Part shown: positions 9,094 through 19,797 of the stretch, one piece after another
Layout of the letters: each line of letters opens with the position of its first letter
Position numbering within the stretch: the stretch's first letter is position 1
Assembly (NCBI GenBank): GCA_963717075.1
Contig: CAVQVI010000007.1
Span: 186,001 to 250,000, forward strand
DNA from: JBGOTP01 sp963717075
Lineage (GTDB): Bacteria > Acidobacteriota > Vicinamibacteria > Vicinamibacterales > CAVVIG01
DNA: 64,000 bases
Reading direction: 5' to 3'
The notes under the pieces: model-generated
What the model saw: the letters and a program-made list of their open reading frames with translations, nothing else
Told to the model about the DNA's origin: nothing
Databases searched by the model: none
Translations under genes and position numbers: made by a program

Positions 9094-9381
9094 TCAACCT
9101 CCTGAGACCGCCGGCAGGATCGTGACCACGTCCCCCGGCGTCAGCGTCGTGTCGACCCCGTCGAGGTCGCGCACATTGTCCGAGTTCACGAACACGTTCA
9201 GGTGCCGGCGCACCGTGCCCGTTTCGTCACAGACATTGCGATACAACGCGGACTGGCTCCGCTCGAGGTCCTCGAGCGCGGCGCGCACGGTGTGCGCCGA
9301 GATCGAGAGCTGCGCTGCGCCCGCACAGTACGTGCGCAGCGGGCCCGGGACATGGATCGTGATGGTCGGCGCTGGGCCCAT
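9094..9381 (-). CDS. ThiS/MoaD-family sulfur-carrier-like protein
   Basis: A 95-residue protein with a ubiquitin-like beta-grasp pattern: TITIHVPGPLRTYC at the start, ALEDLER helix, HLNVFVNSDNVRDLDGVDTTL and LTPGDVVTILPAVSGG at the C-terminus. The terminal Gly-Gly is the residue pair that ThiF/MoeB-type enzymes adenylate and load with sulfur. No ThiF, MoeB or molybdopterin synthase large subunit is visible in the window. It is first in a five-gene minus-strand run and only two bases separate its stop from the propeller's ATG. The role could be sulfur transfer or protein conjugation to the neighbour's product; this is inference. Confidence 0.85.
   Translation of the reverse strand: MGPAPTITIHVPGPLRTYCAGAAQLSISAHTVRAALEDLERSQSALYRNVCDETGTVRRHLNVFVNSDNVRDLDGVDTTLTPGDVVTILPAVSGG
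9097..9103 (-). promoter_or_regulatory. ribosome binding site embedded in diglycine codons
   Basis: The last sense codons of the ThiS/MoaD-like gene read TCA GGA GGT before TGA. They form a full AGGAGGT Shine-Dalgarno sequence, five bases before the ATG of the BNR propeller at 9091. The essential Gly-Gly tail and the downstream ribosome site therefore share the same bases. Confidence 0.75.
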
Positions 9382-9599
9382 GGTGCGAGACGAAGCTTAT
9401 CGCTGGCGGTCGGGATGATGCAACCAGAACGGTTCCGGATGCGACCATACGGCCTGGCAACCACGGACGCCTGGTGACCCAGGTTCGAGTCCGGCCGGAT
9501 CGGGGGGCCCTCAGCGACTCAGCATTGGTCGCGGCACGGGCGTCACCGTTTTGCATCGAAGTGCGTCGCCTTCTATGATGGCGGTCCGAGGTTACTCAG

Positions 9600-10073
9600 A
9601 TGCAGGGCCACCAGACTTTCAGAATGGGCATAGCGGCGGTTGGGTGTGCGCTGATCTGCCACGGCGCGAGCGTTGAGGCACGGCAAGTGCGGATCGATGC
9701 CGCCAAAAGCCTCCGCTGTACGTTCCGGCAGACCGCCATCGGAAACTGGAACAAGGATGGAGCGCCTGGTGCGACCCTGAAACCGTCGACCTTGCTGCTG
9801 CTGTACGAGTCCATCGATCCCGATTCCGGTACTGCGGTACTGAGGAACGGAGCCATGCGTTCCGAGGTCACCGCGCGGCTGGCTGAGGGATACCTGCACT
9901 TGATGCAGTCATTTCGCTCGGGCGCGCTCTACACCACCACCGTGTTCGACCGCGACGCGAAGGGGGGACCATTCAAAGCGGTGCACTCGCGGCACGAGTA
10001 CTTCACGGTTCCACTGCCGGGTGCGACATCCAGCCCGGAGCAGTACTACGGGGAATGTGAGGTCGTGAACTAG
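9600..10073 (+). CDS. small secreted protein of unknown function
   Basis: 157 residues with a signal peptide (MGIAAVGCALICHGASVEA). The mature part has CTFRQTAIGNWNKDG, STLLLLYESIDPDSGTAVLRNGA, GYLHLMQSF and a C-terminal HEYFTVPLPGATSSPEQYYGECEV. I do not recognise a family. Even charge spacing, the clear signal sequence and good codon use make it a real gene. Its TAG overlaps the stop codon of the convergent TPR gene on the minus strand at 10070-10073. ATG 9600 or the internal ATG at 9624 (MGIAAV) may be the start. Confidence 0.65.
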   Translation: MQGHQTFRMGIAAVGCALICHGASVEARQVRIDAAKSLRCTFRQTAIGNWNKDGAPGATLKPSTLLLLYESIDPDSGTAVLRNGAMRSEVTARLAEGYLHLMQSFRSGALYTTTVFDRDAKGGPFKAVHSRHEYFTVPLPGATSSPEQYYGECEVVN

Positions 10074-11341
10074 CGATTTGTGAACTGCTCGACGAACTGC
10101 TTGGCACGTTCAATGTTGCGGCGATTCGCGGGCACGTCGCTCGGCGCGAGCCGGAGATATTCAGCAAACTGCGTGGCGGACTCGTCGAACTTCCCTTCCA
10201 GGCGAAGCAGTTCGCCCAGATTGTAGCGTGCGTTGTAGTGGTCCGGATTGATGCGGATCACTTCGCGGAGCGCAGCAGCCGACTCGACGTCACGATCCAT
10301 GTCCGCGAGCACGGTGGCGAGATTGAAGTAGGCACTCGCCGAATCCGGATCGATGCGGATCATCTCTCGAAATCCCACGATGGCATCTTCCATCTGTCCC
10401 TGGCTCGCGCGCATGATGGCCAGATTGTTGTGCGCGTCGATCAGGTCGGGGTCCAGACGAATCGCTTCCTGGTATTCGGCGATGGCATCCGGGTCCCTGC
10501 CTTGTCCCCTCAGCACCAGGGCCAGGTCACTGTGCGCTCGAGCCGACGCCGGATCGAGGCGAAGGACCTCGCCCAGCTCGGCTTCAGCCTCGTCGAGTTT
10601 GCCCTGGAGGCGCAGGGCTTCGGCGAGTCTCTTGTGTCCTTCGCTGAAGCCTGACCGCCCGACCAGGGCTTTTCGGTACTCTGTTTCCGCGTCCTCAGGT
10701 TGTTCCGCATCCACCAGGAGGTCGCCCATGACGAGGTGCGCGTTGGGCGAATCAGGCGAGAGTGCCAACGCCGCGTCCACGAGCTGCCGCGCCAGCACAC
10801 GACCCTCCGCTGACGGCGCACGCCCACCGATGGTGCTGGGTGCAGTTCTTGCCAAGGCGGCGGATGCCCTTGCCGCCAGAAGCCTGACGGAAAATGCGCG
10901 GCCGTCCTCCAGCTGCTTCATCTCGGTCCACGCCGCCACCAGATCGAACGTCGCGTCTTGATCCTTGTCCAGCGCCGCCATGCGATGGATGAGGTCGGCC
11001 GGATTCATTGCGGCTCGCACCGTCACCTGCTGAACCGGGGACGCTGCACTCCCTGAGCTGCTCGATGGCAGTTCCTCAGTCTCGAGCAGCACGACCGTGT
11101 ACGCTTCGAGTTGCTCCGGCTTCAAGTGAAGTGCGTTGACGTCGCGCCGTGACTGGAGCTCGGTGACCGCCGTGCGCCACACCTTGCGCTGCGCGTCGAC
11201 GAGCGCGAGCTGTCGCGACGACTCGGCCGTCTCGCCGTCGGTCATCCTGTGCGAGCCGGTGGCACGAATCTCGGTCACCTGCGACTGCGCGAGCACCGGA
11301 GCTGCACAGGTGATGACAAGCAAGAAGGTAGCGGACTTCAT
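10070..11341 (-). CDS. exported tetratricopeptide-repeat protein
   Basis: About 423 residues from ATG 11341, with a signal peptide MKSATFLLVITCAAPVLAQ. The N-terminal half (VTEIRATGSHRMTDGET...QRKVWRTAVTELQSR) looks like a lipoprotein-associated LPP20/DUF-type region. From about residue 190 onward there are at least six TPR units with the A-x-x-x-L-x-x-x-[IL] pattern: NAHLVMGDLLVDAEQPEDAETEYRKAL, RLAEALRLQGKLDEAEAELGEVLRLDP and RYNLGELLRLEGKFDESATQFAEYL. The repeats are scaffolds for protein contacts. It is divergent from the flavoprotein gene at 11463; a GAGG lies just before the ATG. Confidence 0.82.
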   Translation of the reverse strand: MKSATFLLVITCAAPVLAQSQVTEIRATGSHRMTDGETAESSRQLALVDAQRKVWRTAVTELQSRRDVNALHLKPEQLEAYTVVLLETEELPSSSSGSAASPVQQVTVRAAMNPADLIHRMAALDKDQDATFDLVAAWTEMKQLEDGRAFSVRLLAARASAALARTAPSTIGGRAPSAEGRVLARQLVDAALALSPDSPNAHLVMGDLLVDAEQPEDAETEYRKALVGRSGFSEGHKRLAEALRLQGKLDEAEAELGEVLRLDPASARAHSDLALVLRGQGRDPDAIAEYQEAIRLDPDLIDAHNNLAIMRASQGQMEDAIVGFREMIRIDPDSASAYFNLATVLADMDRDVESAAALREVIRINPDHYNARYNLGELLRLEGKFDESATQFAEYLRLAPSDVPANRRNIERAKQFVEQFTNR

Positions 11342-11462
11342 GGCCTCATTATGCCCCCGGGGCGCACGCATCGCAGAAACCGGTTGGAGATAGACTTTGT
11401 CCCATACCATGGGCCCATCCGCACCGCCGGGCCCAGGCCCGTCACGGACAGAAGGGACAAGG

Positions 11463-12626
11463 ATGACGAAGACACGAGTACTTGTGCTCGGAGCCGGCTT
11501 CGGGGGCCTCGAGTTGACGACGATTCTTTCGGACACGTTCGGCGATGGCATGGACATCGTGCTCATCGACAAGGGTGACGCGTTCGTCTTCGGCTTTTCG
11601 AAGCTCGATGTGATGTTCGGACGGCAGTTGCCGGCCGCCGCGCGTCATTCGTACCGCGACATTGTCAAGCCAGGGGTGCGCTTTCTGCAGTCGACGGTGC
11701 GGTCTATCGACCCGGCGGCCAAGCGCGTCGTGACCGACGCAGGGACATTCGAGGCCGACATTCTGGTCGTCGCGCTCGGCGCGGATCTACGACCTGACGG
11801 CCACACCCGGGTCTGCGTAGAGGGTGGCCGCGAGTTCTACACGGTTGCAGGAGCCTTCGCCCTGCGCGACGTGCTCCCGACGTTCGAGCGGGGCCCGGCC
11901 ATCGTCGGGGTATGCGGAAAATCCTTCAAGTGTCCGCCGGCGCCGAGCGAGACGGCGCTGCTGCTGCACGATTACCTCACCGCACGCGGGCGGCGCGAGG
12001 CCACCGAGATCTCGGTGGTGATGCCATTCGGCACGCCCATTCCCCCGTCGCCCGACACGTCACGGGCCATTCTCGCCGCGTTCGACGAGCGCGGCATCAG
12101 GTTCGTCAAGGACAGCCTCGTGCGGGCCCTCGACCCGGCGCGGAAGGTGGCCGTGCTGAGCGACGGCTCCGAGATGCCCTACGAACTGTTTCTCGGCGTA
12201 CCGGTGCATCGCGTGCCGGCGGTCGTCGTCGAGTCCGGGCTTGCCGCCCATGCGTACGACTGGGTGCCGGTGAACAAGAAGACGCTCGAGACGAAGCTTC
12301 CCGGCGTCTACGCCGTGGGTGACGTGAACGGCGTCGGCACGCCCAAGGCGGGGGTCTTCGCCGAGGGTTCGGCGCGCGTCGTCGCGGCCGCGATCATCGC
12401 GAAGCTCCGCGGAGGGCCGTCGCCAGAGGCCTACAAGGGAGCGGGCTCCTGCTATGTGGAGTTCGGGCACGACCTGGTCGGGCGCGTTGATGTGGACTTC
12501 CTGAGCGGCCCTAAACCGACGGGCACCTTTCAGGAGCCATCCGAGGCGCTCGTCGCGGAGAAGGTCCATTTCGGATCGAGCCGGCTTCAGCGCTGGTTCG
12601 GGCAACCGCTCGCGACGCGCGCCTGA
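11463..12626 (+). CDS. SQR/NDH-2-like FAD-dependent oxidoreductase
   Basis: A 387-residue pyridine-nucleotide-disulfide type flavoprotein. The FAD dinucleotide motif is at the extreme N-terminus (VLVLGAGFGGLE); the second FAD contact is LPGVYAVGDVNGVGTPKAGVFAEG. The VCGKSFKCPPAPSE block and the later GSCYVEFG resemble the cysteine regions of sulfide:quinone oxidoreductases and flavocytochrome c sulfide dehydrogenase flavin subunits. Oxidation of sulfide or of NADH with quinone as acceptor are both possible. ATG 11463 follows AGAAGGGACAAGG. Gene direction is divergent from the TPR gene, sharing a 121-bp intergenic region. Confidence 0.8.
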   Translation: MTKTRVLVLGAGFGGLELTTILSDTFGDGMDIVLIDKGDAFVFGFSKLDVMFGRQLPAAARHSYRDIVKPGVRFLQSTVRSIDPAAKRVVTDAGTFEADILVVALGADLRPDGHTRVCVEGGREFYTVAGAFALRDVLPTFERGPAIVGVCGKSFKCPPAPSETALLLHDYLTARGRREATEISVVMPFGTPIPPSPDTSRAILAAFDERGIRFVKDSLVRALDPARKVAVLSDGSEMPYELFLGVPVHRVPAVVVESGLAAHAYDWVPVNKKTLETKLPGVYAVGDVNGVGTPKAGVFAEGSARVVAAAIIAKLRGGPSPEAYKGAGSCYVEFGHDLVGRVDVDFLSGPKPTGTFQEPSEALVAEKVHFGSSRLQRWFGQPLATRA

Positions 12627-12727
12627 GCGCCCGGTTTCACCAGCAGGTCTTGCCAGCACGCAGGCTGCGATCCCCGTTCCATCTCCAAAAAGGGATGGGA
12701 CTAGAATGCCGTTCCAGGAGGGAGTCC

Positions 12728-14759
<2,032 letters not shown>

Positions 14760-14916
14760 TCCCGAAACACGCGCTTGGGTTGTCGCAGCTATCGGCTCTC
14801 AGCTGCCAGTGTTCAGCTGGCCTGCATTGCTGAAGCCGAAAGCCTGAAGCCCACAGCTACGTGGCTCACGTGCAGCCAGGAAGTAGAAGGACCCAGGAGA
14901 GCCGGTCGGCCCAGAA

Positions 14917-16104
14917 CTACCGTTCTGGCCGCAGCTCGGTGACCAGTTTTTCAGACCGGGGTACTCGCGGGACCGGACGAGACGATACGTAAGCGGCCAC
15001 CGACACGAGATCCTCAGGCGTCAGGCGGCTCGCAGCGATCTTCATCAATTGAACGGCTGTACCGTTCCTGGTGCCCTGCTGGATGTCCCACATTTGCCGA
15101 ACGATGTAGCTCGGCGACCGGCCGGCAATCGGCGGGACATCCGCCACGCCCATCAAATCAAGACCGTGGCAGGTGACACATGGCGTCGTCTTCCCTTGAA
15201 TGACGGTGTTACCAGCGACCCGCATACCGCCCGTTGTCACGAGATCTTTCCCTCGTTCAATGCTGCCGGACGGCACATACGCGACGAAACCAACCCTTGG
15301 ATTGCGATGGGTCTCGGTCTGCTCTTCGTCTTCCGGGACCTCGATAATCCGCCCGGCGATCGGTTCGGTCCTTTCTTTCGCCAGCGGGAGGAAGAGATTT
15401 CCCGCAATGCGCGTCTTTGGCACGACGTCAGTTTCGACCACTCGCGTCCAGGTCTTGTATTGGATAGCGAAAAAATAATTCGCAGCCTGCTGCACTTCTT
15501 CGTCGGTCATCCCCTTGGCCAGGTCGATCATCGTGTACGTATTCGGCTTTCGCGGATCTGCAGTCCGTCGCAGGCCGTTTCTGAAATCCTGAATCTGCCG
15601 GATGAAATACGCCACCGGCAGCCCGGCCGGCGGCGCGTTTTCCGGCCGGCCCTGGCCGTTCGGCAGGTGACACGAACCGCAGCCGCGTTTGCGCTCGTCC
15701 ATGCTAGCTGGACCATGCTTGACCACGTCGGGCATCGGCATTGGATGATCGCCAGGAAACCAATCGATGACGTTCGAGCCGTCGCGGATGTCGACCAGCG
15801 AGTAAGCGGCGTCACTGCCAACAAGTTTCCGGAGTCGCGTCTGCTCGTTGGGGTCCTCGTTAGGGCGCAGCTTGCGACTGGGCGGCGTCTGCGGCGCTGC
15901 TTGCTCTCCAGGCTTCCTGACGGTTTCGAACCCATAGGCCCAAAGCGGCTCGCTCGCGAAGTCGACGACAGGCTCGGCAGGCTGCGCCGTGACCGCCCGA
16001 GCGCGGTCAGCGGCCGCCCGGCGTTCGTCGTAGTAGCGCTGCACGGTGGCACCCAGCCCGAAGCAAACAATCGCCAACAAAACCATGCCGAGTGAACGCT
16101 TCAC
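14917..16104 (-). CDS. membrane-anchored or exported dihaem cytochrome c
   Basis: 395 residues with an N-terminal hydrophobic segment (LGMVLLAIVCFGLGATV). Two haem c sites are visible: CGSCH at residues 142-146 and CVTCH at 309-313, so there are two class-I-like domains separated by about 165 residues. Candidate distal methionines lie in MTDEEVQQAANYF and MKIAASRLTPEDL, regions typical of the C-terminal helix of such domains. It lies between two quinoproteins that lack their own haem, so electron transfer from them to the respiratory chain is a reasonable inference. The gene is intact and transcribed opposite to both neighbours. Confidence 0.88.
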   Translation of the reverse strand: MKRSLGMVLLAIVCFGLGATVQRYYDERRAAADRARAVTAQPAEPVVDFASEPLWAYGFETVRKPGEQAAPQTPPSRKLRPNEDPNEQTRLRKLVGSDAAYSLVDIRDGSNVIDWFPGDHPMPMPDVVKHGPASMDERKRGCGSCHLPNGQGRPENAPPAGLPVAYFIRQIQDFRNGLRRTADPRKPNTYTMIDLAKGMTDEEVQQAANYFFAIQYKTWTRVVETDVVPKTRIAGNLFLPLAKERTEPIAGRIIEVPEDEEQTETHRNPRVGFVAYVPSGSIERGKDLVTTGGMRVAGNTVIQGKTTPCVTCHGLDLMGVADVPPIAGRSPSYIVRQMWDIQQGTRNGTAVQLMKIAASRLTPEDLVSVAAYVSSRPVPRVPRSEKLVTELRPER

Positions 16105-16286
16105 CGGGGCGGCCTCTCATTCTTGCCGTGACGACAAGCCAAACGGCGGGATTGTGCCACAGAACCCACCCTCATGACAGCCGTCCAGAACAACCCACCC
16201 ACAGAGTGCACTGTCCCGCGTCCGCTCCACGCTCGACGAAGCCTGACAGCGCCACGCAGGGGACGGAAATCGTGGAGAATGGAGGC

Positions 16287-17526
16287 ATGCGCAGCCAATT
16301 CGCTATCTTGATGACGCTCGCCGTCTGTGCGGCAGGAGTGACCGCCGCCGGCCAGGAGTCAACGACGGACTATTCACAATGGCGCGGACGTCAGCGTGAC
16401 GGGTCGGCCAGCGCGTTCACTCCCCCGAAATCCTGGCCCGAGAAACTCACCGAACGCTGGAAAGTCGCGGTCGGTGAGGGCTACGCGACACCGCTCCTCG
16501 TCAACGATCGGGTCTTCACGCTGACACGACGCGACGGCAACGAGGTCGTCTCCGCGCTCGAGGCCGGAACCGGCAAGGTGATATGGCAGACGAGCTACCC
16601 GGCCCCGCACCGGATTGCGTCCGGGGCAGCCGCACATGGCCAGGGACCGAAATCGACGCCGCTATTCTACGCCGGCAGGCTCTTCACGCTCGGCATCACG
16701 GGCATTGTGTCGACGTTCAACGCCGCCGATGGAAAGCTGTTGTGGCAGAAACCCGCGCCCGCGGTGGAGACGCTGTACAACAATTCCGCAATGTCGCCCC
16801 TTGCCGATGGCAGCACGGTGATCTTTCACGTCGGTGGTCACAACGATGGCGCGCTGACGGCATTCGACGTGGAGACCGGCAACGTGAAGTGGAACTGGCG
16901 CGGCGACGGCCCGGCGTACGCGTCTCCCGTCATCGCGACATTCAACGGCACGAGGCAGGTGATTGCGGTCACTCAGCAGTACATCGTGGGAGTCGCTGCA
17001 GACACCGGGGCGCTTCTGTGGCAACGCCCCTTCGCGAATCGGTTTTTCAACAACTCGATCACGCCCACTCGTGTTCGAGGACACGATTCTCGTGTCGGCG
17101 TACGAACAGGGGGTCCTGGCTCTTGCGCCCGTCCGCCGCAATGGCACGTGGGACCTGGAAACACGCTGGCATACGCCGGATGTCTCGCTCTTCATGAGCA
17201 ATCCGGTGCTCATCGGAGAGACGCTGTATGGATTGTCTCAGCGTGCGAGTGGCCAGTTCTTCGCGCTGGATGCACGGACGGGCAAAGTGCTCTGGCTCGG
17301 CACGCCTCGCGAGGCCACGAACACGGCGGTCGTCAAGTCTGGCGATCTGCTGTTCCTCCTCAATGACAGCGCGGAACTGATCGTCGCGAAAGCGAATCGC
17401 GACAGATTCGAGCCACTGAAGCGCTACACCGTCGCGGAGAGCGCGACCTGGGCCCAGCCCGTGATCACGGGCAAGCGAATTTTCATCAAGGACGCGAACT
17501 TCCTGACATTGTGGACCGTGGACTGA
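16287..17526 (+). CDS. secreted PQQ-like beta-propeller protein (frameshifted)
   Basis: About 412 residues with a signal peptide (FAILMTLAVCAAGVTAAGQ) followed by DYSQWRGRQRDGSASAFTPPKSWPE, the usual opening of 'outer membrane protein assembly factor BamB-like' propellers. Blades carry ALEAGTGKVIWQT, TFNAADGKLLWQK, AFDVETGNVKWNW and ALDARTGKVLWLG. The frame breaks at 17064-17066: removing one C from CCC joins FNNSITP to LVFEDTILVSAYEQG. It lacks the W-D-YD quinoprotein block, so PQQ binding is uncertain; a structural or binding role is possible. The divergent cytochrome c gene starts 183 bases upstream. Confidence 0.8.
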
Positions 17527-17617
17527 CGGTCCCCTCGTCGTGGTCCCTTTTTGGCCTCAGCGCTGCGCGGCTCGGTGGCGCTCCGCCTGTGCCTCTTCGA
17601 CACTGCGTTCATTCTCT

Positions 17618-18866
17618 CTAGCGCGCCCGGATCGGGATGTCGGCGCTGTTGCCCCACGGGAAGCCCGACGGCAGTGCCGGTGCTCGAGTAGAGGATGAAC
17701 CAGGTGCCGTTTGACGGGCGGAAGACGGCCGCGTCGGTCTTGCCATCGCCGTCGTAGTCCGCGGGGACCGGAGCATCGGCGCTGTTGCCCCACGCGACCC
17801 CGTACGGCACTCCTGTCGCCGAGGGCACCACATACCAGGTGCCGTTCGACGGCCGATACACGGCAATGTCGGTCTTGCCATCGCCGTCGAAATCCGCGGC
17901 GACCGGCCGATCGGCACTGTTACCCCACGCGACCCCGTACGCCACCCCTGTCGACGAGGACACCACATACCAGGTGCCGTTCGACGGCCGATACACGGCA
18001 ATGTCGGTCTTGCCATCGCCGTCGTAGTCCCCTGGCGCCGGAATATCCGCGCTGTTGCCCCACGCGAACCCGTACGCCACCCCCGTGGCCGAGGGCACCA
18101 CATACCAGGCGCCGTTCGACGGTCGATACACGGCAATGTCGGTCTTGCCATCGCCGTCGTAGTCCGCGGGCACGGGTACGTCGAGCGCGTTCCCCCACGC
18201 GTGATGGACGACAGATCCACTGCTCGACAGCCCCATGAACCACTCGCCCGTAGCGGGTCGATACACCGCAGGATCGGTCTTACCGTCGCCGTCGTAGTCG
18301 GCTGGAACGGGGACGTCGGTTGGCAGACCTCCAGAGTACACGAGGATGTTGGTTCCCTTGATATAGGCGGTGCCTTCCGAGGGGCGATACACGGCCAAAT
18401 CTGCGCGTCCGTCGCCCTCGAAGTCCATCTTGACCTTTGGCGGAGGTGGCGGCGGCGGAGGTGGTGGTGGCGGAGGCGGCTCGGGATCCATCGCGAAGGG
18501 AGCGCGCCAGTTCGACGGCGGCTGCGCGCCCGTAGTCTGCCAGGCAGGAATGTTTTCGGTTTCGGCGTTGATCAGCATGTCGATCGCCCTTCCGTCGGGT
18601 AGCATCACGGCATCCACGGCAAAGCGGCCGACGCCCGCGACGGTGCAGCCGTTCTGCCCCGATGTCTTCGCGACTAAGCCCCAGCCTTCGGCGCGGAGGA
18701 TGTAGGCGACGCGCCCGGTGATTTGAAACGCTCCGCAGGGGCCGTTGAGGTCGTAGCCCTGGGCGACGAGACTGGCCTTCACCGCCACGACGACGTCGGT
18801 GTGATTCTGGGCCATCACGGGCGCCGCGCACATCAGCAGCGCCGAGACGAGCAGCACGTTCTTCAT
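17618..18866 (-). CDS. secreted FG-GAP/VCBS repeat protein with polyproline linker (frameshifted near end)
   Basis: From ATG 18866 there is a signal peptide (MKNVLLVSALLMCAAPVMAQ), an N-terminal domain of about 110 residues, a run of about fourteen prolines, and then seven repeats of about 45 residues. The repeats follow the pattern VPADYDGDGKTDIAVYRPSNGTWY. Each has a DxDGDGxxD calcium loop, so a seven-bladed FG-GAP propeller is likely. The last repeat is shifted: removing one base at 17657 turns GLPVGQQ into GLPWGNSADIPIRAR and moves the stop to TAG at 17618-17620. The role is unknown; such proteins are usually extracellular binding or adhesion proteins. Confidence 0.82.
17700..18310. repeat. 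135-bp tandem repeat inside the FG-GAP gene
   Basis: The sequence CTGTT[GA]CCCCACGCGA recurs at 17782, 17917 and 18052, exactly 135 bp apart, equal to 45 codons. Three central copies are nearly identical at the DNA level while the outer ones are diverged. This points to recent expansion or gene conversion within the blade array. Confidence 0.8.
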
Positions 18867-19217
18867 TTCACATCTCCAATACCGACTGCCGCTCGAGCCG
18901 TGCGACCGGACCGTCCGTTGACCAGGGCCCAGACGACGAGACCAGGGCCCCAAACAGTGCTCGCGCGATCGGAGAGACGCAGCGTCCGCCGACGCTCGCC
19001 AACCGGAGGCAAGGGACGGACGGCAAGGCGCCCACACCCGTGCCCGTGTTAAGGGGTTCTTCGCACCTGCACGTGCACGGACCACGCCACAGCGCGGATT
19101 CGTCAACGAAAGCGACTTCTTGCCCGATTGCCGAGAACTCCGGTCCGACACGCCCAGATTTCGTCCCAACATTGCAGTTTCGGCAGGTCGGAGAAGGGTG
19201 ATTCTGGTCGCCGGCCG
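18867..19217. other. intergenic region, nothing recognised
   Basis: About 350 bp upstream of the FG-GAP gene. No reading frame with convincing codon use, no RNA gene and no clear hairpin was found. The promoter of the minus-strand FG-GAP gene should lie here. Confidence 0.5.
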
Positions 19218-19472
19218 TCACCTCTTCACTGTCGGATGGTCGGCAGCCTCGAACTCATCAGCTGTCTGTGCCTCGAGCCATCCGACGACTTCGTCAAGAG
19301 AGAGGCTGCAGGCGGGCGATGGCTTGAGGGCGGCGAGTCGGGCCTTGTAGGAATTGGCGTCGGCAAAACGCTCGAAGCGTGGCCGTCTGTCCGCCCCCCT
19401 CACGATGAGCACGTAGGGACTGGACTGCGAGACGATTTGGTAGTCGCGCCGGAATTGAGGACGATGGCCCAT
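19218..19472 (-). CDS. small hypothetical protein
   Basis: 84 residues from ATG 19472 (MGHRPQFRRDYQIVSQSSPYVLIVRG), ending in SLDEVVGWLEAQTADEFEAADHPTVKR. The mix of strand-like (QIVSQSSPYVLIVRGADRR) and helix-like (FADANSYKARLAAL) segments reads as a real small protein, but I know no family and there is no strong ribosome site. An upstream ATG at 19505 is possible. Confidence 0.45.
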   Translation of the reverse strand: MGHRPQFRRDYQIVSQSSPYVLIVRGADRRPRFERFADANSYKARLAALKPSPACSLSLDEVVGWLEAQTADEFEAADHPTVKR

Positions 19473-19797
19473 TACCCACTGTATCGGCAGGAACGGACTG
19501 GACACGCGGCCTATAAGGGATCCTTGTCAGGATGGCACACTTCTTCACCCACCTTTTAACAAGTATGCGCCTTCCCACAAGACGTCCCCTTACCGCGGAC
19601 ACTCGAACGGATCCGGCTCCGGGAGATCGCCTCTGTCGATCGTGTTGACAGGCGCAGGCAGATCGGATTACGGTCCGCACAGTTTCGCGCGGTGGTGCGC
19701 GTTCGTTGGACGTTTGTTCGTCGCACCGTCCGAGTTGACCGCATTCCTCCCTACTGCGTCGATAAGGCGCGTCGAGTCGACACGAGGAGCTTCAGTG
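19473..19797. other. intergenic region upstream of quinoprotein operon
   Basis: About 325 bp with no supported gene. It should contain the promoter of the three-gene operon beginning at 19798. I see no palindromic operator or terminator of note. Confidence 0.5.

Noticed and set aside
9440..9512. tRNA-like T-arm sequence GGTTCGAGTCC
   Set aside because: The five-base stem next to the loop has at least two mismatches, and no acceptor stem or anticodon arm could be formed around it.
14780..14860. Imperfect repeats of AGCTG-like words after the quinoprotein at 12728
   Set aside because: The words are short and irregular, with no consistent period or arm pairing; I cannot support a defined element.
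17700..18310. Regular repeats that might be a CRISPR array
   Set aside because: The period is 135 bp, the whole unit is repeated with no unique spacers, and it codes in frame for FG-GAP blades.
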